Shown here: one piece after another, positions 53,392 through 62,105 of the stretch
How the letters are laid out: each line of letters starts with the position of its first letter
Position numbering within the stretch: position 1 is the stretch's first letter
Origin: Zoogloea sp.
Lineage (GTDB): Bacteria > Pseudomonadota > Gammaproteobacteria > Burkholderiales > Rhodocyclaceae
Length of the DNA: 64,000 bases
Reading direction: 5' to 3'
NCBI GenBank assembly: GCA_016720685.1
Contig: JADKKC010000021.1
Coordinates: 1 to 64,000, forward strand
Translations under genes and position numbers: made by a program
Notes under the pieces: generated by a model
Database searches by the model: none
What the model saw: only the letters and a program-made list of their open reading frames with translations
What the model was told of the DNA's origin: nothing

Positions 53392-54851
53392 ATGCGAGTG
53401 ATTCAGAAGGCGCTGACGTTCGATGACGTCCTTCTCATCCCGGCCCATTCCAGCGTTCTCCCGCGCGACGTCAGCCTCCAGACGAAACTCACGCGCAACA
53501 TTACCCTGAATATTCCTCTGGTGTCCGCTGCCATGGACACCGTCACCGAATCCCGCCTCGCCATTGCGCTTGCGCAGGAAGGCGGCATCGGGATCGTGCA
53601 TAAAAACCTCACGTCGCAGCAGCAGGCGGCCGAGGTGGCCAAGGTAAAACGCTTCGAATCGGGCATCCTCAAGGATCCGATCACCATTCCGCCGACCATG
53701 ACGGTCCGTGAAGTGCTGGTCCTGACCCGCACCCACAAGTTCTCCGGCCTGCCGGTGGTGGAAAACGGCAAGGTCATCGGTATCGTCACCAACCGCGACA
53801 CCCGCTTCGAGACCAATCTCGACCAGCCGGTTTCCGCGATCATGACGCCCCAGGCCCGCCTCATCACCGTCAAGGAGGGCGCCAGCCTCGAAGAAGGCCG
53901 TGCGCTGATGCACAAGCACCGCCTCGAGCGCGTGCTGGTGCTCAACGACGAAGGCGGCCTGGCCGGCCTCATCACCGTCAAGGACATGTTGAAGTCCACC
54001 GAGCACCCGTCAGCCTCCAAGGACGGCCTGGGTCGTCTGCGCGTCGGTGCGGCCATCGGTGTGGGTGTCGGCACAGAAGAGCGTGCTGAATTGCTGGCCG
54101 AGGCCGGTGTCGACGTGATCGTCGTCGATACCGCCCACGGGCACTCGCAGGGCGTGCTCGACCGCGTGAGCTGGGTGAAGAAGAACTTCCCGCAGGTCGA
54201 GGTCATCGGCGGCAACATCGCCACGGCTTCGGCTGCCCGGGCGCTGGTCGAAGCCGGCGCTGACGGCGTCAAGGTCGGTATCGGCCCCGGTTCGATCTGC
54301 ACCACGCGTATCGTCGCCGGTGTCGGCGTGCCGCAGATCACCGCGGTCGACAACGTTTCTACCGCGCTGGCTGGCTCTGGCGTGCCGATGATCGCCGATG
54401 GCGGTATCCGCTACTCGGGCGACATCTCCAAGGCCATTGCGGCAGGGGCCAACGTGGTGATGCTGGGCGGCCTGTTCGCCGGTACCGAAGAAGCGCCGGG
54501 TGAAACCGTGCTGTTCCAGGGCCGTTCGTACAAATCCTATCGCGGCATGGGTTCGCTGGGTGCCATGCAGCAGGGCGCGCCGACCGTTACTTCCAGGAGA
54601 ACGACGGCAACGTGGACAAGCTGGTGCCGGAAGGTATCGAAGGCCGCGTGCCCTACAAGGGCGCCGTTACCGCGGTGATTCACCAGTTGATGGGTGGCCT
54701 GCGGGCTTCCATGGGCTACGTGGGCTGCGGCACGATCGACGAGATGCGCACCCGCGCCGAGTTTGTCGAGATCACTTCGGCCGGCATCCGTGAATCCCAT
54801 GTCCACGATGTGCAGATCACCAAGGAAGCACCGAACTACCACGTGGATTGA
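53392..54851 (+). CDS. guaB: IMP dehydrogenase (one frameshift)
   Basis: Oxidises IMP to XMP with NAD, the committed step to GTP. The restored protein is about 486 residues, usual for bacteria. The N-terminal (beta/alpha)8 segment starts QKALTFDDVLLIPAHSSVLP, two CBS domains follow (about 95-200), and the catalytic Cys lies in GPGSICTTRIVAG near residue 305. The flap is SYRGMGSLGAMQQG. At about 54576-54580 one base is missing (GGCGCGCCGACC), so the frame jumps; the remainder resumes with ENDGNVDKLVPEG to the TGA at 54851. In such a conserved gene a sequencing error is most likely. No guaA lies nearby. Confidence 0.93.
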
Positions 54852-54871
54852 TTCTGTCGATCGGCGGGTTC

Positions 54872-54905
54872 ATGAAGGCAGCCGGGAGGCTGCCTTCATT
54901 CGTTT
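54872..54905 (+). terminator. Intrinsic terminator of guaB
   Basis: ATGAAGGCAGCC and GGCTGCCTTCAT form a perfect 12-bp stem around GGGA, followed by TTCGTTTG. It lies 20 bases after the stop codon. Confidence 0.8.
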
Positions 54906-54996
54906 GCAGCTGCGGTTTTGCACGCCGGGCGGGATAATCGGGAACCGATGAATCCGCGCGGTTGAACCTCTCCCCGCCGCAGCACTCCACAATTCC

Positions 54997-55707
54997 ATGC
55001 TCAACAGAACCGCAATCGAATCTTCTTCCACGCTGGCACCGGTTGTCGAGGTGAGCCAGCTGAGTCGCACGGTGGCTGCCGATGGCGGCGCCGCGCTGCA
55101 TATCCTCGAGGACGTGTCCTTCTCGATCCGGGCTGGCGAAGCGGTGGCCATCGTCGGGGCTTCCGGCTCGGGCAAGTCCACGCTGCTGGGCCTGCTTGCC
55201 GGGCTGGATACGCCGAGCAGCGGCACGGTGCGTATTCGCGGACAGGATCTTTTTGCCCTGGACGAAGACGGTCGGGCGGCGCTGCGCGGGGCCAGCGTGG
55301 GCTTCGTGTTCCAGTCCTTCCAGCTGTTGCCGGCCCTCACTGCGCTTGAAAACGTGATGCTGCCGCTGGAGCTTGCCGGCCGTCACGATGCGCGCCAGGA
55401 GGCCGAGGCCTGGCTTGGCCGGGTCGGGCTGTCGGCGCGGCTCGGGCATTACCCGCGCCAGCTGTCGGGCGGTGAGCAGCAGCGCGTGGCCGTGGCGCGT
55501 GCCTTTGCGCCGCGTCCGGCGCTGGTGCTGGCCGACGAGCCGACGGGCAACCTGGACGTGGCCACCGGAGAGGCCGTGATCGAGCTGATGTTCTCCCTCA
55601 ACGTCGAATCCGGCACAACCCTCATGCTGGTCACTCACGACACCGCGCTGGCGGCCCGCTGCGGGCGCAGCCTGCGCCTGTCTGCCGGGCGTCTGGTGAC
55701 CGGCTGA
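54997..55707 (+). CDS. ABC transporter ATP-binding protein, YbbA/LolD-type, no adjacent permease
   Basis: A 236-residue ABC ATPase of the MacB/LolD/YbbA class. Walker A GASGSGKST near residue 53, Q-loop VFQSFQLLPALT, signature LSGGEQQRVAVARA, Walker B VLADEPTGNLD and the switch His in LVTHD are intact. Such ATPases usually pair with an FtsX-like permease. None is adjacent; the hpn genes on the opposite strand follow after 28 bases. It may share the permease of the operon at 59604 or one elsewhere. Confidence 0.9.
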   Translation: MLNRTAIESSSTLAPVVEVSQLSRTVAADGGAALHILEDVSFSIRAGEAVAIVGASGSGKSTLLGLLAGLDTPSSGTVRIRGQDLFALDEDGRAALRGASVGFVFQSFQLLPALTALENVMLPLELAGRHDARQEAEAWLGRVGLSARLGHYPRQLSGGEQQRVAVARAFAPRPALVLADEPTGNLDVATGEAVIELMFSLNVESGTTLMLVTHDTALAARCGRSLRLSAGRLVTG

Positions 55708-55735
55708 GCACGCCGAGGCCGGACTGAAGTTCGGG

Positions 55736-57064
55736 CTACCGGAAGAGCTGCTCCTTCAGGCCGCAGCGTTTGAGAATGCTGCGGCCGGCAATCACGCCGC
55801 TTTGTACCGCGGATTCGATCGTGGCCGGATAGTCGGAGGCGACGTAATCGCCGGCCAGCCACAGGCCGGCTTCCGGCGTGACTGTGCCGGGGCGGCGGAG
55901 GCCGGGCGTGCAGGCGAAGGTGGCGCGTTTTTCGGTGATGATCTGTGCCCACTTGAGCGCCGGCAGGGGGCCGAGCGCGGCCTGCAATTCCTCCCGCAGC
56001 GCGATTTCCAGCGCGTCCTTCGAAATCTCCTGGTGTGCGCCGCTGGCGCTGATGACGACGCCGACCAGGCCTTCCAGTCCGTCGAGGACGCTGCGGTCGA
56101 AAGCCCATTGTCCGTAGCCGCCGTTCAGGCCGATCATCGGCTCGGGGAAGTTCAGCGGTCCGTCGAATGCCAGCCAGGCGGTGACGATGGGTTCGTGCTT
56201 GAGTTGCCCGATCTGCTCGACGAGGCCCGCCATGGCCGGAAAGGATTCGAGCAGCGCCGCCACATGGTAGGGCGCCGTGGCGATCACCACGTGATCAAAG
56301 CAGGTGTTCCACGGATCGCCGTCGAGGCGGTAGCCGCCTTCGATCCGTTCGATGGTCTTGATGGGTTCGGCGGTGCGCACGGTATGCCCACGCATGGCGA
56401 GCCAGCGGGAGGCGGGCACCGGGAAGAGTTCCGAGAGATCGACCTTCGGCAGCAGCAGGTCGGATGCCGAGGCGCCGGCAGCGAGGCTGTCGCGCAGCAC
56501 GTTGGCAAAAACCTGGGCCGACGCGGTGGCGACGGGCGTGTTGAGGGCCGCGACACACAGCGGCTCCCAGATCAGCCGGGAGAGCTTTGCGGTTTGTGCG
56601 GTTTCCTTGAGCAGGGCGGCCACGGGCCGGTCGGGCTCGACGCGAAAACGGTCGCGCTTGAGCCGGCGCATCAGGCGCGCCATGGCGAGCTTGTCACCCC
56701 AGCCGAGGCCTTTGGCGCGCAGCAGGCCGATGGCCAGGTGCAGCGGGGCGGGCAAGGGCGCTGCGCGCAGTTCGCACGGGGGCTCGAGGCCGGGATAGAC
56801 CAGCGCCAGCCGGCGGGTTTCGAGCACGCCCGGCTTGACGCCGACCAGGCGCAGCATGCGCAGGGTTTCGGCGTAGGCGCCCAGCAGGATGTGCTGGCCG
56901 TTATCGACGGCGTAGTCGTTTTTGTCGACCACGCGGGCGCGTCCGCCGAGGGTGCGCGAGCTTTCGAAGAGGGTGACACGGGCGCCGCCCCGGGCCAGCG
57001 TGACGGCGGCGGAAAAGCCGGCGTAGCCGCCGCCGATGACGGCAACCTGGGGCTGAAGGCTCAT
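55736..57064 (-). CDS. hpnE: Hydroxysqualene dehydroxylase
   Basis: FAD-dependent enzyme that reduces hydroxysqualene to squalene, last step of the HpnCDE route. The 442-residue protein has the N-terminal FAD fold QVAVIGGGYAGFSAAVTLARGG, FESSRTLGGRARV, and the C-terminal FAD motif GLWLAGDYVASDYPATIESAVQSG, with LSRLIWEPLCVAALNTPV in the middle. The start overlaps the hpnD stop (ATGA at 57061-57064), so translation is coupled. Confidence 0.92.
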   Translation of the reverse strand: MSLQPQVAVIGGGYAGFSAAVTLARGGARVTLFESSRTLGGRARVVDKNDYAVDNGQHILLGAYAETLRMLRLVGVKPGVLETRRLALVYPGLEPPCELRAAPLPAPLHLAIGLLRAKGLGWGDKLAMARLMRRLKRDRFRVEPDRPVAALLKETAQTAKLSRLIWEPLCVAALNTPVATASAQVFANVLRDSLAAGASASDLLLPKVDLSELFPVPASRWLAMRGHTVRTAEPIKTIERIEGGYRLDGDPWNTCFDHVVIATAPYHVAALLESFPAMAGLVEQIGQLKHEPIVTAWLAFDGPLNFPEPMIGLNGGYGQWAFDRSVLDGLEGLVGVVISASGAHQEISKDALEIALREELQAALGPLPALKWAQIITEKRATFACTPGLRRPGTVTPEAGLWLAGDYVASDYPATIESAVQSGVIAGRSILKRCGLKEQLFR

Positions 57065-57897
57065 CCGAGGAACCAGGTCTTGCCGGCGATCCAGATCTTG
57101 CGCAGGGGGGTGAGCGAGGTGCGGCGGTCGAGCACCTGGAAGCCGTCCGCTTCGATTTCGTCGAGCAGGGTGCGGTAGATTGCGGCCATGATCAGGCCGG
57201 GGCGCTGGGTCTTCTTGTCTTCCGGCGGCAGCTGGGCGAAGGCCTGGTCGTAAAGCTGGCGCGCGCGCTGGGTCTGGAAGGCCATCAGCTCGCGGAAGTT
57301 GTCGGAATACTCGCCTTCGAGGATCTGCTTGGCCGGTACCTTGAAGCGCTGCAGCTCGTCGACGGGCAGGTAGATGCGGCCCCGGCGGGCGTCTTCGCCC
57401 ACGTCGCGGATGATGTTGGTGAGCTGGAAGGCGAGGCCCAGGTCGTGGGCGTACTTGAGCGTCTGGCGGTTGGTGTAGCCGAAGATTTCGGCCGACAGCA
57501 GGCCGACCACACTGGCTACGCGGTAGCAGTAGAGGTTGAGGGCCTTCCAGTCGAGGTAGCGGGTTTGCTGGAGATCCATCTGCATGCCGTCGATGATTTC
57601 CAGCAGCTGCTCGCGGGGCAGGTTGAAGCGCGTCGAGATGTCTTTCAGGGCCAGGGCCACCGGGTGTTGGGGCGTGCCGGTGAACACCTGGTCGACCTGG
57701 TTGCGCCACCAGTCGAGTTTTGTGTGGGCGATCTGCATGTCCTGGCATTCGTCCACGACGTCATCCACCTCGCGGCAGAAGGCGTAGAGGGCGGTGATCG
57801 CCTGGCGCCGCTCGGGGGGCAGGAACATGAAGCTGTAGTAGAAGCTGGAACCGCTGGTGGCGGCTTTTTCCTGGCAGTAGGCGTGGGGATCGGTCAT
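57061..57897 (-). CDS. hpnD: Presqualene diphosphate synthase
   Basis: Condenses two farnesyl diphosphates to presqualene diphosphate. The 278 residues contain the squalene/phytoene synthase signatures: ALYAFCREVDDVVDE near residue 38, YCYRVASVVGLL, and the second acid motif QLTNIIRDVGEDARRGRIYLP near residue 160. ATG 57897 fits homologues (MTDPHAYCQEKAATSGSSFY); an in-frame GTG at 57948 directly abuts the hpnC stop and is less likely. Confidence 0.94.
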   Translation of the reverse strand: MTDPHAYCQEKAATSGSSFYYSFMFLPPERRQAITALYAFCREVDDVVDECQDMQIAHTKLDWWRNQVDQVFTGTPQHPVALALKDISTRFNLPREQLLEIIDGMQMDLQQTRYLDWKALNLYCYRVASVVGLLSAEIFGYTNRQTLKYAHDLGLAFQLTNIIRDVGEDARRGRIYLPVDELQRFKVPAKQILEGEYSDNFRELMAFQTQRARQLYDQAFAQLPPEDKKTQRPGLIMAAIYRTLLDEIEADGFQVLDRRTSLTPLRKIWIAGKTWFLG

Positions 57898-57948
57898 GGC
57901 TACCAAAGATGCAGGGCTAGGATGGGGTGCTGTTGATTTCAGTGGCAC

Positions 57949-58770
57949 CTAGCGGACGAGGGCGCGCCAGGCGAGGCGCAGCATGTCGCCCTTGCCCAGA
58001 ACGGGGCGGTGGTTGAAGACGTCGTAGGCCTCGGCCTCGATCTTGTCAAGCACGGCGAGGCCGCCCTGGACGACAAGGCGCAGCTCCCAGCCGATGCGGC
58101 CGGGCAGGCGGCGGGCGAGGGGCGCGCCGTGAAGCATCATGGTGCGGGCGCGCTGGATCTCGAAATCCATCAGTGCAGAAAACGGGCGCGTCACCTGGCC
58201 GTCGGCAATGCAGGCCTCGTCGACGCCGAAGCGTTCCATGTCGGCCTGCGGCAGGTAGATGCGCTGCTTTTGCCAGTCCACGGCCACGTCCTGCCAGAAG
58301 TTGATGAGCTGCAGGCTGGTGCAGATCCGGTCGGACATGGCCAGGTTTTCGGGGGTGTTGGCGCGGTAGAGGTGCAGCATCAGCCGGCCCACCGGGTTGG
58401 CCGAGCGGCGGCAGTAGTCCGAAAGCTCGGCAAAATCTGCGTAGCGGGTCTTGCCCACATCCTGGCTGAAGGCGTCGAGGAGGTCGCGAAAGAGCCCGAC
58501 CGGCAACTCGAACTGGCGGATGTTGTGCCCGAGGCGATCGAAGACCGGGGCCAGCGTGGGGTCGTCGAAAGCCTTGTTCTGCTCGATGGCGTGGAGCGCC
58601 CGGCGGTAGTCGTTGAGCCGCGCCAGGCGGACGATCGGCTGCGCGTCGCCTTCGTCGGCGATGTCGTCGGCGGAGCGGGCAAAGGCGTAGATGGCCTCGA
58701 CCGGCTCGCGCAGGTGCGCGGGCAGAAGGAAGGACGCGACGGGGAAGTTTTCGTAGTGGTCGACGGGCAT
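57949..58770 (-). CDS. hpnC: Hydroxysqualene synthase
   Basis: Converts presqualene diphosphate to hydroxysqualene. The 273-residue squalene/phytoene synthase homologue starts PVDHYENFPVASFLLPAHLR, with the first acid motif IYAFARSADDIADEGD and the second FWQDVAVDWQKQRIYLPQAD. First gene of the hpnC-D-E operon. No squalene-hopene cyclase is in this window. ATG 58770 is chosen over an upstream start. Confidence 0.93.
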   Translation of the reverse strand: MPVDHYENFPVASFLLPAHLREPVEAIYAFARSADDIADEGDAQPIVRLARLNDYRRALHAIEQNKAFDDPTLAPVFDRLGHNIRQFELPVGLFRDLLDAFSQDVGKTRYADFAELSDYCRRSANPVGRLMLHLYRANTPENLAMSDRICTSLQLINFWQDVAVDWQKQRIYLPQADMERFGVDEACIADGQVTRPFSALMDFEIQRARTMMLHGAPLARRLPGRIGWELRLVVQGGLAVLDKIEAEAYDVFNHRPVLGKGDMLRLAWRALVR

Positions 58771-58953
58771 GGGCGGGCGGAGTATACCCGCGGATGGCAA
58801 GGGGTGAGGAGGCAGGGTGGATAGGCTGAAACTTCGCGCCCGGGCGCAGCCGTCTTTTCACCTGCAACCGGAACCAATCCCGGACGCCGGGCACCAATCC
58901 GCCAGGCACGCCTTGCGCTCTCTTCATCCATTTTTCCTGTTCATTACTTTTCC

Positions 58954-59607
58954 ATGCTCGAAATCGACAATCTCTCGCGCCGCTTCAATGGCCGCAGCGT
59001 GCTGCAGGACGTGTGCCTGCGTCTTTTGCCGGGCGAGTACGTGGCGATTGTCGGGGAATCCGGCGTGGGCAAATCGACGCTGCTGAACCTGATCGCCGGG
59101 CTGGACCGGCCGGACAGTGGGCGGCTGGTGCTGGACGGCTGCGATTACGCCCGGCTCGACGAGGATGCGCTGACCCGGTTGCGCCGCGACAAGCTGGGTT
59201 TCGTGTTCCAGGCTTTTCACGTGCTGCCCCATCTCACCGTGCGCCAGAACGTGGCCCTGCCGCTGTGGCTGCAGGGGGTGGACGGCGCCGCGGCGGATGC
59301 GCCGGCGCTGCAACTTCTCGAAGCCGTGGGCCTGCTGGATCGGGCCGACAGCTGGCCGCGGGAGCTTTCGGGGGGTGAGATGCAGCGGGTGGCGATTGCC
59401 CGCGCCCTGGTGCATCGCCCGCGGGTGGTGCTGGCCGACGAACCTACCGGCAACCTGGACCCGGCCAATGGCACGCGGGTGCTTGAACTGCTGGCCGGGC
59501 GCATCCGCCGCGTCGGCGCCGTAGGCATCCTGGTCACCCATTCGCTGGAGGCGGCGGCCACCGCCGACCGGGTGCTGCGCCTCGACGCGGCGGGGTTGCA
59601 CGGGTGA
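58954..59607 (+). CDS. ABC transporter ATP-binding protein (AttE-like)
   Basis: A 217-residue MacB/LolD-class ATPase. Walker A GESGVGKST near residue 36, Q-loop VFQAFHVLPHLT, signature LSGGEMQRVAIARAL, Walker B VLADEPTGNLD, and switch His in LVTHS. The stop overlaps the permease GTG (GTGA), which fixes its partner. Upstream is a 183-base divergent region with hpnC; no promoter was assigned. Confidence 0.92.
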   Translation: MLEIDNLSRRFNGRSVLQDVCLRLLPGEYVAIVGESGVGKSTLLNLIAGLDRPDSGRLVLDGCDYARLDEDALTRLRRDKLGFVFQAFHVLPHLTVRQNVALPLWLQGVDGAAADAPALQLLEAVGLLDRADSWPRELSGGEMQRVAIARALVHRPRVVLADEPTGNLDPANGTRVLELLAGRIRRVGAVGILVTHSLEAAATADRVLRLDAAGLHG

Positions 59608-62105
59608 GGGCGCTCACGCTGGCGCCGGTTTTTCTCGGCTCACTGGCCCGGCGACGCATGGCGACGCTGTTCTCGCTGGTTGCGATTGTGCTGGGCGTGG
59701 CGCTCGGTATGGCGGTGCAGGCGGTGCACGAGGCGGCGCTGTCCGAATTTGGCCGTGGCCTGCGCACGCTGGCGGGCGAGGCGGATCTGCAGGTGATCGG
59801 GGCACGGGGCGGTTTTGACGAACAGCTTTACGCCGTGCTGGCGGCGCGTCCCGAAGTGGCCGAGGCGAGCCCGCTGGTTGAAGTGGAGGCCAGGCTCGCC
59901 GGGCGGGACGAAACACTCAAGCTGCTGGGCGTGGATGTGTTTGCGCTGGCCCGGGTGAGCCCGCTGCTGCTGCCACGGGCTGCGGAGGGCGCCGACCGTT
60001 TTGCGACGCTTTCCGACGACGGAATTTTTGTCAGCGCGGCGGCGCAGGCCGCGCTCGGCATCCGGCCCGGCGAGCGGCTGCGGGTGCAGGCCGGCGCGGC
60101 GGAAGTCGAGCTGCGCGTGGTGGGCGATGTGCCCGCTGCGGGCGAGGGGCGGCGGCTGGCGGTGATGGATATTGCCGCGGTGCAGGCGCGCTTTGGCACG
60201 CCGGGGCGCGTCTCCCGCATCGATTTGCGCCTTGCTGCAGGCGTCGCCCCGCAGGCCGCGCGGGATGCCCTGCAGGCGCTGCTGCCGGCCGGGGTGATGC
60301 TCGCCGTGCCGGAAGCGGCCGAGGACGAGGCGGCGAATCTCTCCCGCGCCTACCGGGTCAACCTGACCATGCTGGCGGCGATTGCGCTCCTGACGGGCGG
60401 CTTCCTGGTGTTTTCGGCGCAGGCCTTGTCGGTGGTGCGGCGGCGCACCGAGTTTGCGTTTTTGCGCGCCATCGGGCTGGCCCGTACGGGCCTGTTCGGC
60501 TGGCTGCTGGCGGAAGGCGCGGCAGTGGGGCTGGCGGGCGGAATCCTGGGCACGGCGCTGGGTTACGCCCTGGCTTGGGGCGCGCTGGCGCTGCTCGGTG
60601 GCGATCTGGGCGCCGGCTATTTTTCGGGGCTCAAGCCGCAGCTGCAGTTTCAACCCGGCATGACGGCCATCTACGTGGGGCTTGGCGTGCTGGCCGGCGT
60701 GGCCGGGGCGTGGTTGCCGGCGCGGGAGGCGGCCACGGTGTCGCCGGCGCAGGCGCTCAAGGCCGGCGACGAGGCGGCCTTGAGCGGCGGGCACGGGCGC
60801 CCTGGGCTGGGTGTGTTGCTGTTGCTGGGCAGCCTGGCGGCTGCGCGGATTGCGCCCCTGGAAGGCTTGCCGATCGGCGGCTATGTCGCCGTGGCCTGTG
60901 TGCTTGCGGGCAGCGTGATGCTCCTGCCGCTGCTGGCTGGCGGGCTTGCGCGGCTGTTGCCGACGGGTGGCCCGGTGCCGGCACGGCTGGCGGCGGCGCG
61001 CCTCGGCGCCGCGCCGGGGCATGCGGTGGTGGCCGCGGCCGGGGTGCTGGCCAGCGTGGCGCTGGCGGCGGCCATGGCCATCATGGTGGCGTCGTTCCGG
61101 GATTCGGTGGATGAATGGCTGGGGCAGGTGCTGCCCGCCGACCTGTATTTGCGCGCCGGTAAAAGTGCTTCCAGCGGCTTTCTGGATGAAAACCTGCAGG
61201 CGCGCATTGCCGCGACGCCGGGCGTGGCCGAAGTGAGCTTCACCCGCTACGACAGCCTGCGCCTCAAGGCCGGGCAGGCGCCGGTGGTCTTGCTGGCCCG
61301 GCCGGTGGCGGCGGATGGCCGCGGGCTGCCGCTGGTCGGTCGTGCCCGCCCCGCCGGCAGCGAGCCGGCAATCTGGATTTCCGAGGCCATGCAGGATCTG
61401 TACGGCTGGCAGCCCGGCGCGCGCGTTGTGCTGCCGCTGGCCGGGCAGGCCCTGAGCGCGCGGGTGGCCGGCGTGTGGCGGGATTACGCGCGCCAGACCG
61501 GCGCGGTGATGGTCGACCTGGCCGACTACCGCCGCCTGACCGGCGACCGCAGGGCCAACGATGCGGCGATCTTTCTGGCGCCCGGCGCGGTGGCCGGGCA
61601 GGTGGCCGGGGCGCTGGTGGCGACGGCTGGCCCCGGGGTGCTGGAAGTGTCTTACCCCGGACAGATCCGTGCGCTCAGCCTGCGTATTTTTGATCGCACC
61701 TTTGCCGTCACCTACCTGCTCGAGGCGGTGGCGGTGGCCATTGGGCTCGCCGGCGTGGCGGCAAGTTTTGCGGCGCTGGCGGCGGCCCGGCGGCGGGAGT
61801 TCGGCATGCTGCGCCACCTGGGCCTGACGCGCCGCCAGATCGGCTGGATGCTGGCGCAGGAGGGGGCGCTGGCGGCCGGCGTCGGCGTGGTGGCCGGTTT
61901 GCTGGCGGGCGGGGCGATCGGGCTGGTGCTGATCGAGGTGGTCAATCGGCAGAGCTTTCACTGGAGCATGGACCTGCACGTGCCGTGGGGCTCGCTGGCG
62001 CTGTTTGGCGTCGGGCTGGTGGCGCTCGGGGCGCTGGCCGCGGTGCTCGCCGGGCGTCAGGCCATGCGCCAGGACGCGGTGCTGGCGGTGCGGGAGGACT
62101 GGTGA
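59604..62105 (+). CDS. ABC transporter permease with two FtsX domains
   Basis: An 833-residue MacB/FtsX-type permease. An N-terminal membrane helix (FSLVAIVLGVALGMAVQAV), a periplasmic domain, three helices with FSAQALSVVRRRTEFAFLRAIGLAR near residue 280, then a second half with another FtsX set (LAAARRREFGMLRHLGLTRRQIGWMLAQEGAL near residue 725) form a fused double permease, equal to separate AttF and AttG. Uses a GTG start overlapping the ATPase stop. It ends with a TGATG overlap to the lipocalin-like gene. Substrate unknown; likely a lipid or lipoprotein-type mechanotransmission transporter. Confidence 0.9.
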   Translation: MRALTLAPVFLGSLARRRMATLFSLVAIVLGVALGMAVQAVHEAALSEFGRGLRTLAGEADLQVIGARGGFDEQLYAVLAARPEVAEASPLVEVEARLAGRDETLKLLGVDVFALARVSPLLLPRAAEGADRFATLSDDGIFVSAAAQAALGIRPGERLRVQAGAAEVELRVVGDVPAAGEGRRLAVMDIAAVQARFGTPGRVSRIDLRLAAGVAPQAARDALQALLPAGVMLAVPEAAEDEAANLSRAYRVNLTMLAAIALLTGGFLVFSAQALSVVRRRTEFAFLRAIGLARTGLFGWLLAEGAAVGLAGGILGTALGYALAWGALALLGGDLGAGYFSGLKPQLQFQPGMTAIYVGLGVLAGVAGAWLPAREAATVSPAQALKAGDEAALSGGHGRPGLGVLLLLGSLAAARIAPLEGLPIGGYVAVACVLAGSVMLLPLLAGGLARLLPTGGPVPARLAAARLGAAPGHAVVAAAGVLASVALAAAMAIMVASFRDSVDEWLGQVLPADLYLRAGKSASSGFLDENLQARIAATPGVAEVSFTRYDSLRLKAGQAPVVLLARPVAADGRGLPLVGRARPAGSEPAIWISEAMQDLYGWQPGARVVLPLAGQALSARVAGVWRDYARQTGAVMVDLADYRRLTGDRRANDAAIFLAPGAVAGQVAGALVATAGPGVLEVSYPGQIRALSLRIFDRTFAVTYLLEAVAVAIGLAGVAASFAALAAARRREFGMLRHLGLTRRQIGWMLAQEGALAAGVGVVAGLLAGGAIGLVLIEVVNRQSFHWSMDLHVPWGSLALFGVGLVALGALAAVLAGRQAMRQDAVLAVREDW

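Noticed and set aside
53365..53392. TTGATTCAAG just upstream of guaB as an FNR site.
   Set aside because: The spacing between TTGA and TCAA is wrong for TTGAT-N4-ATCAA, and it lies downstream of the -10.
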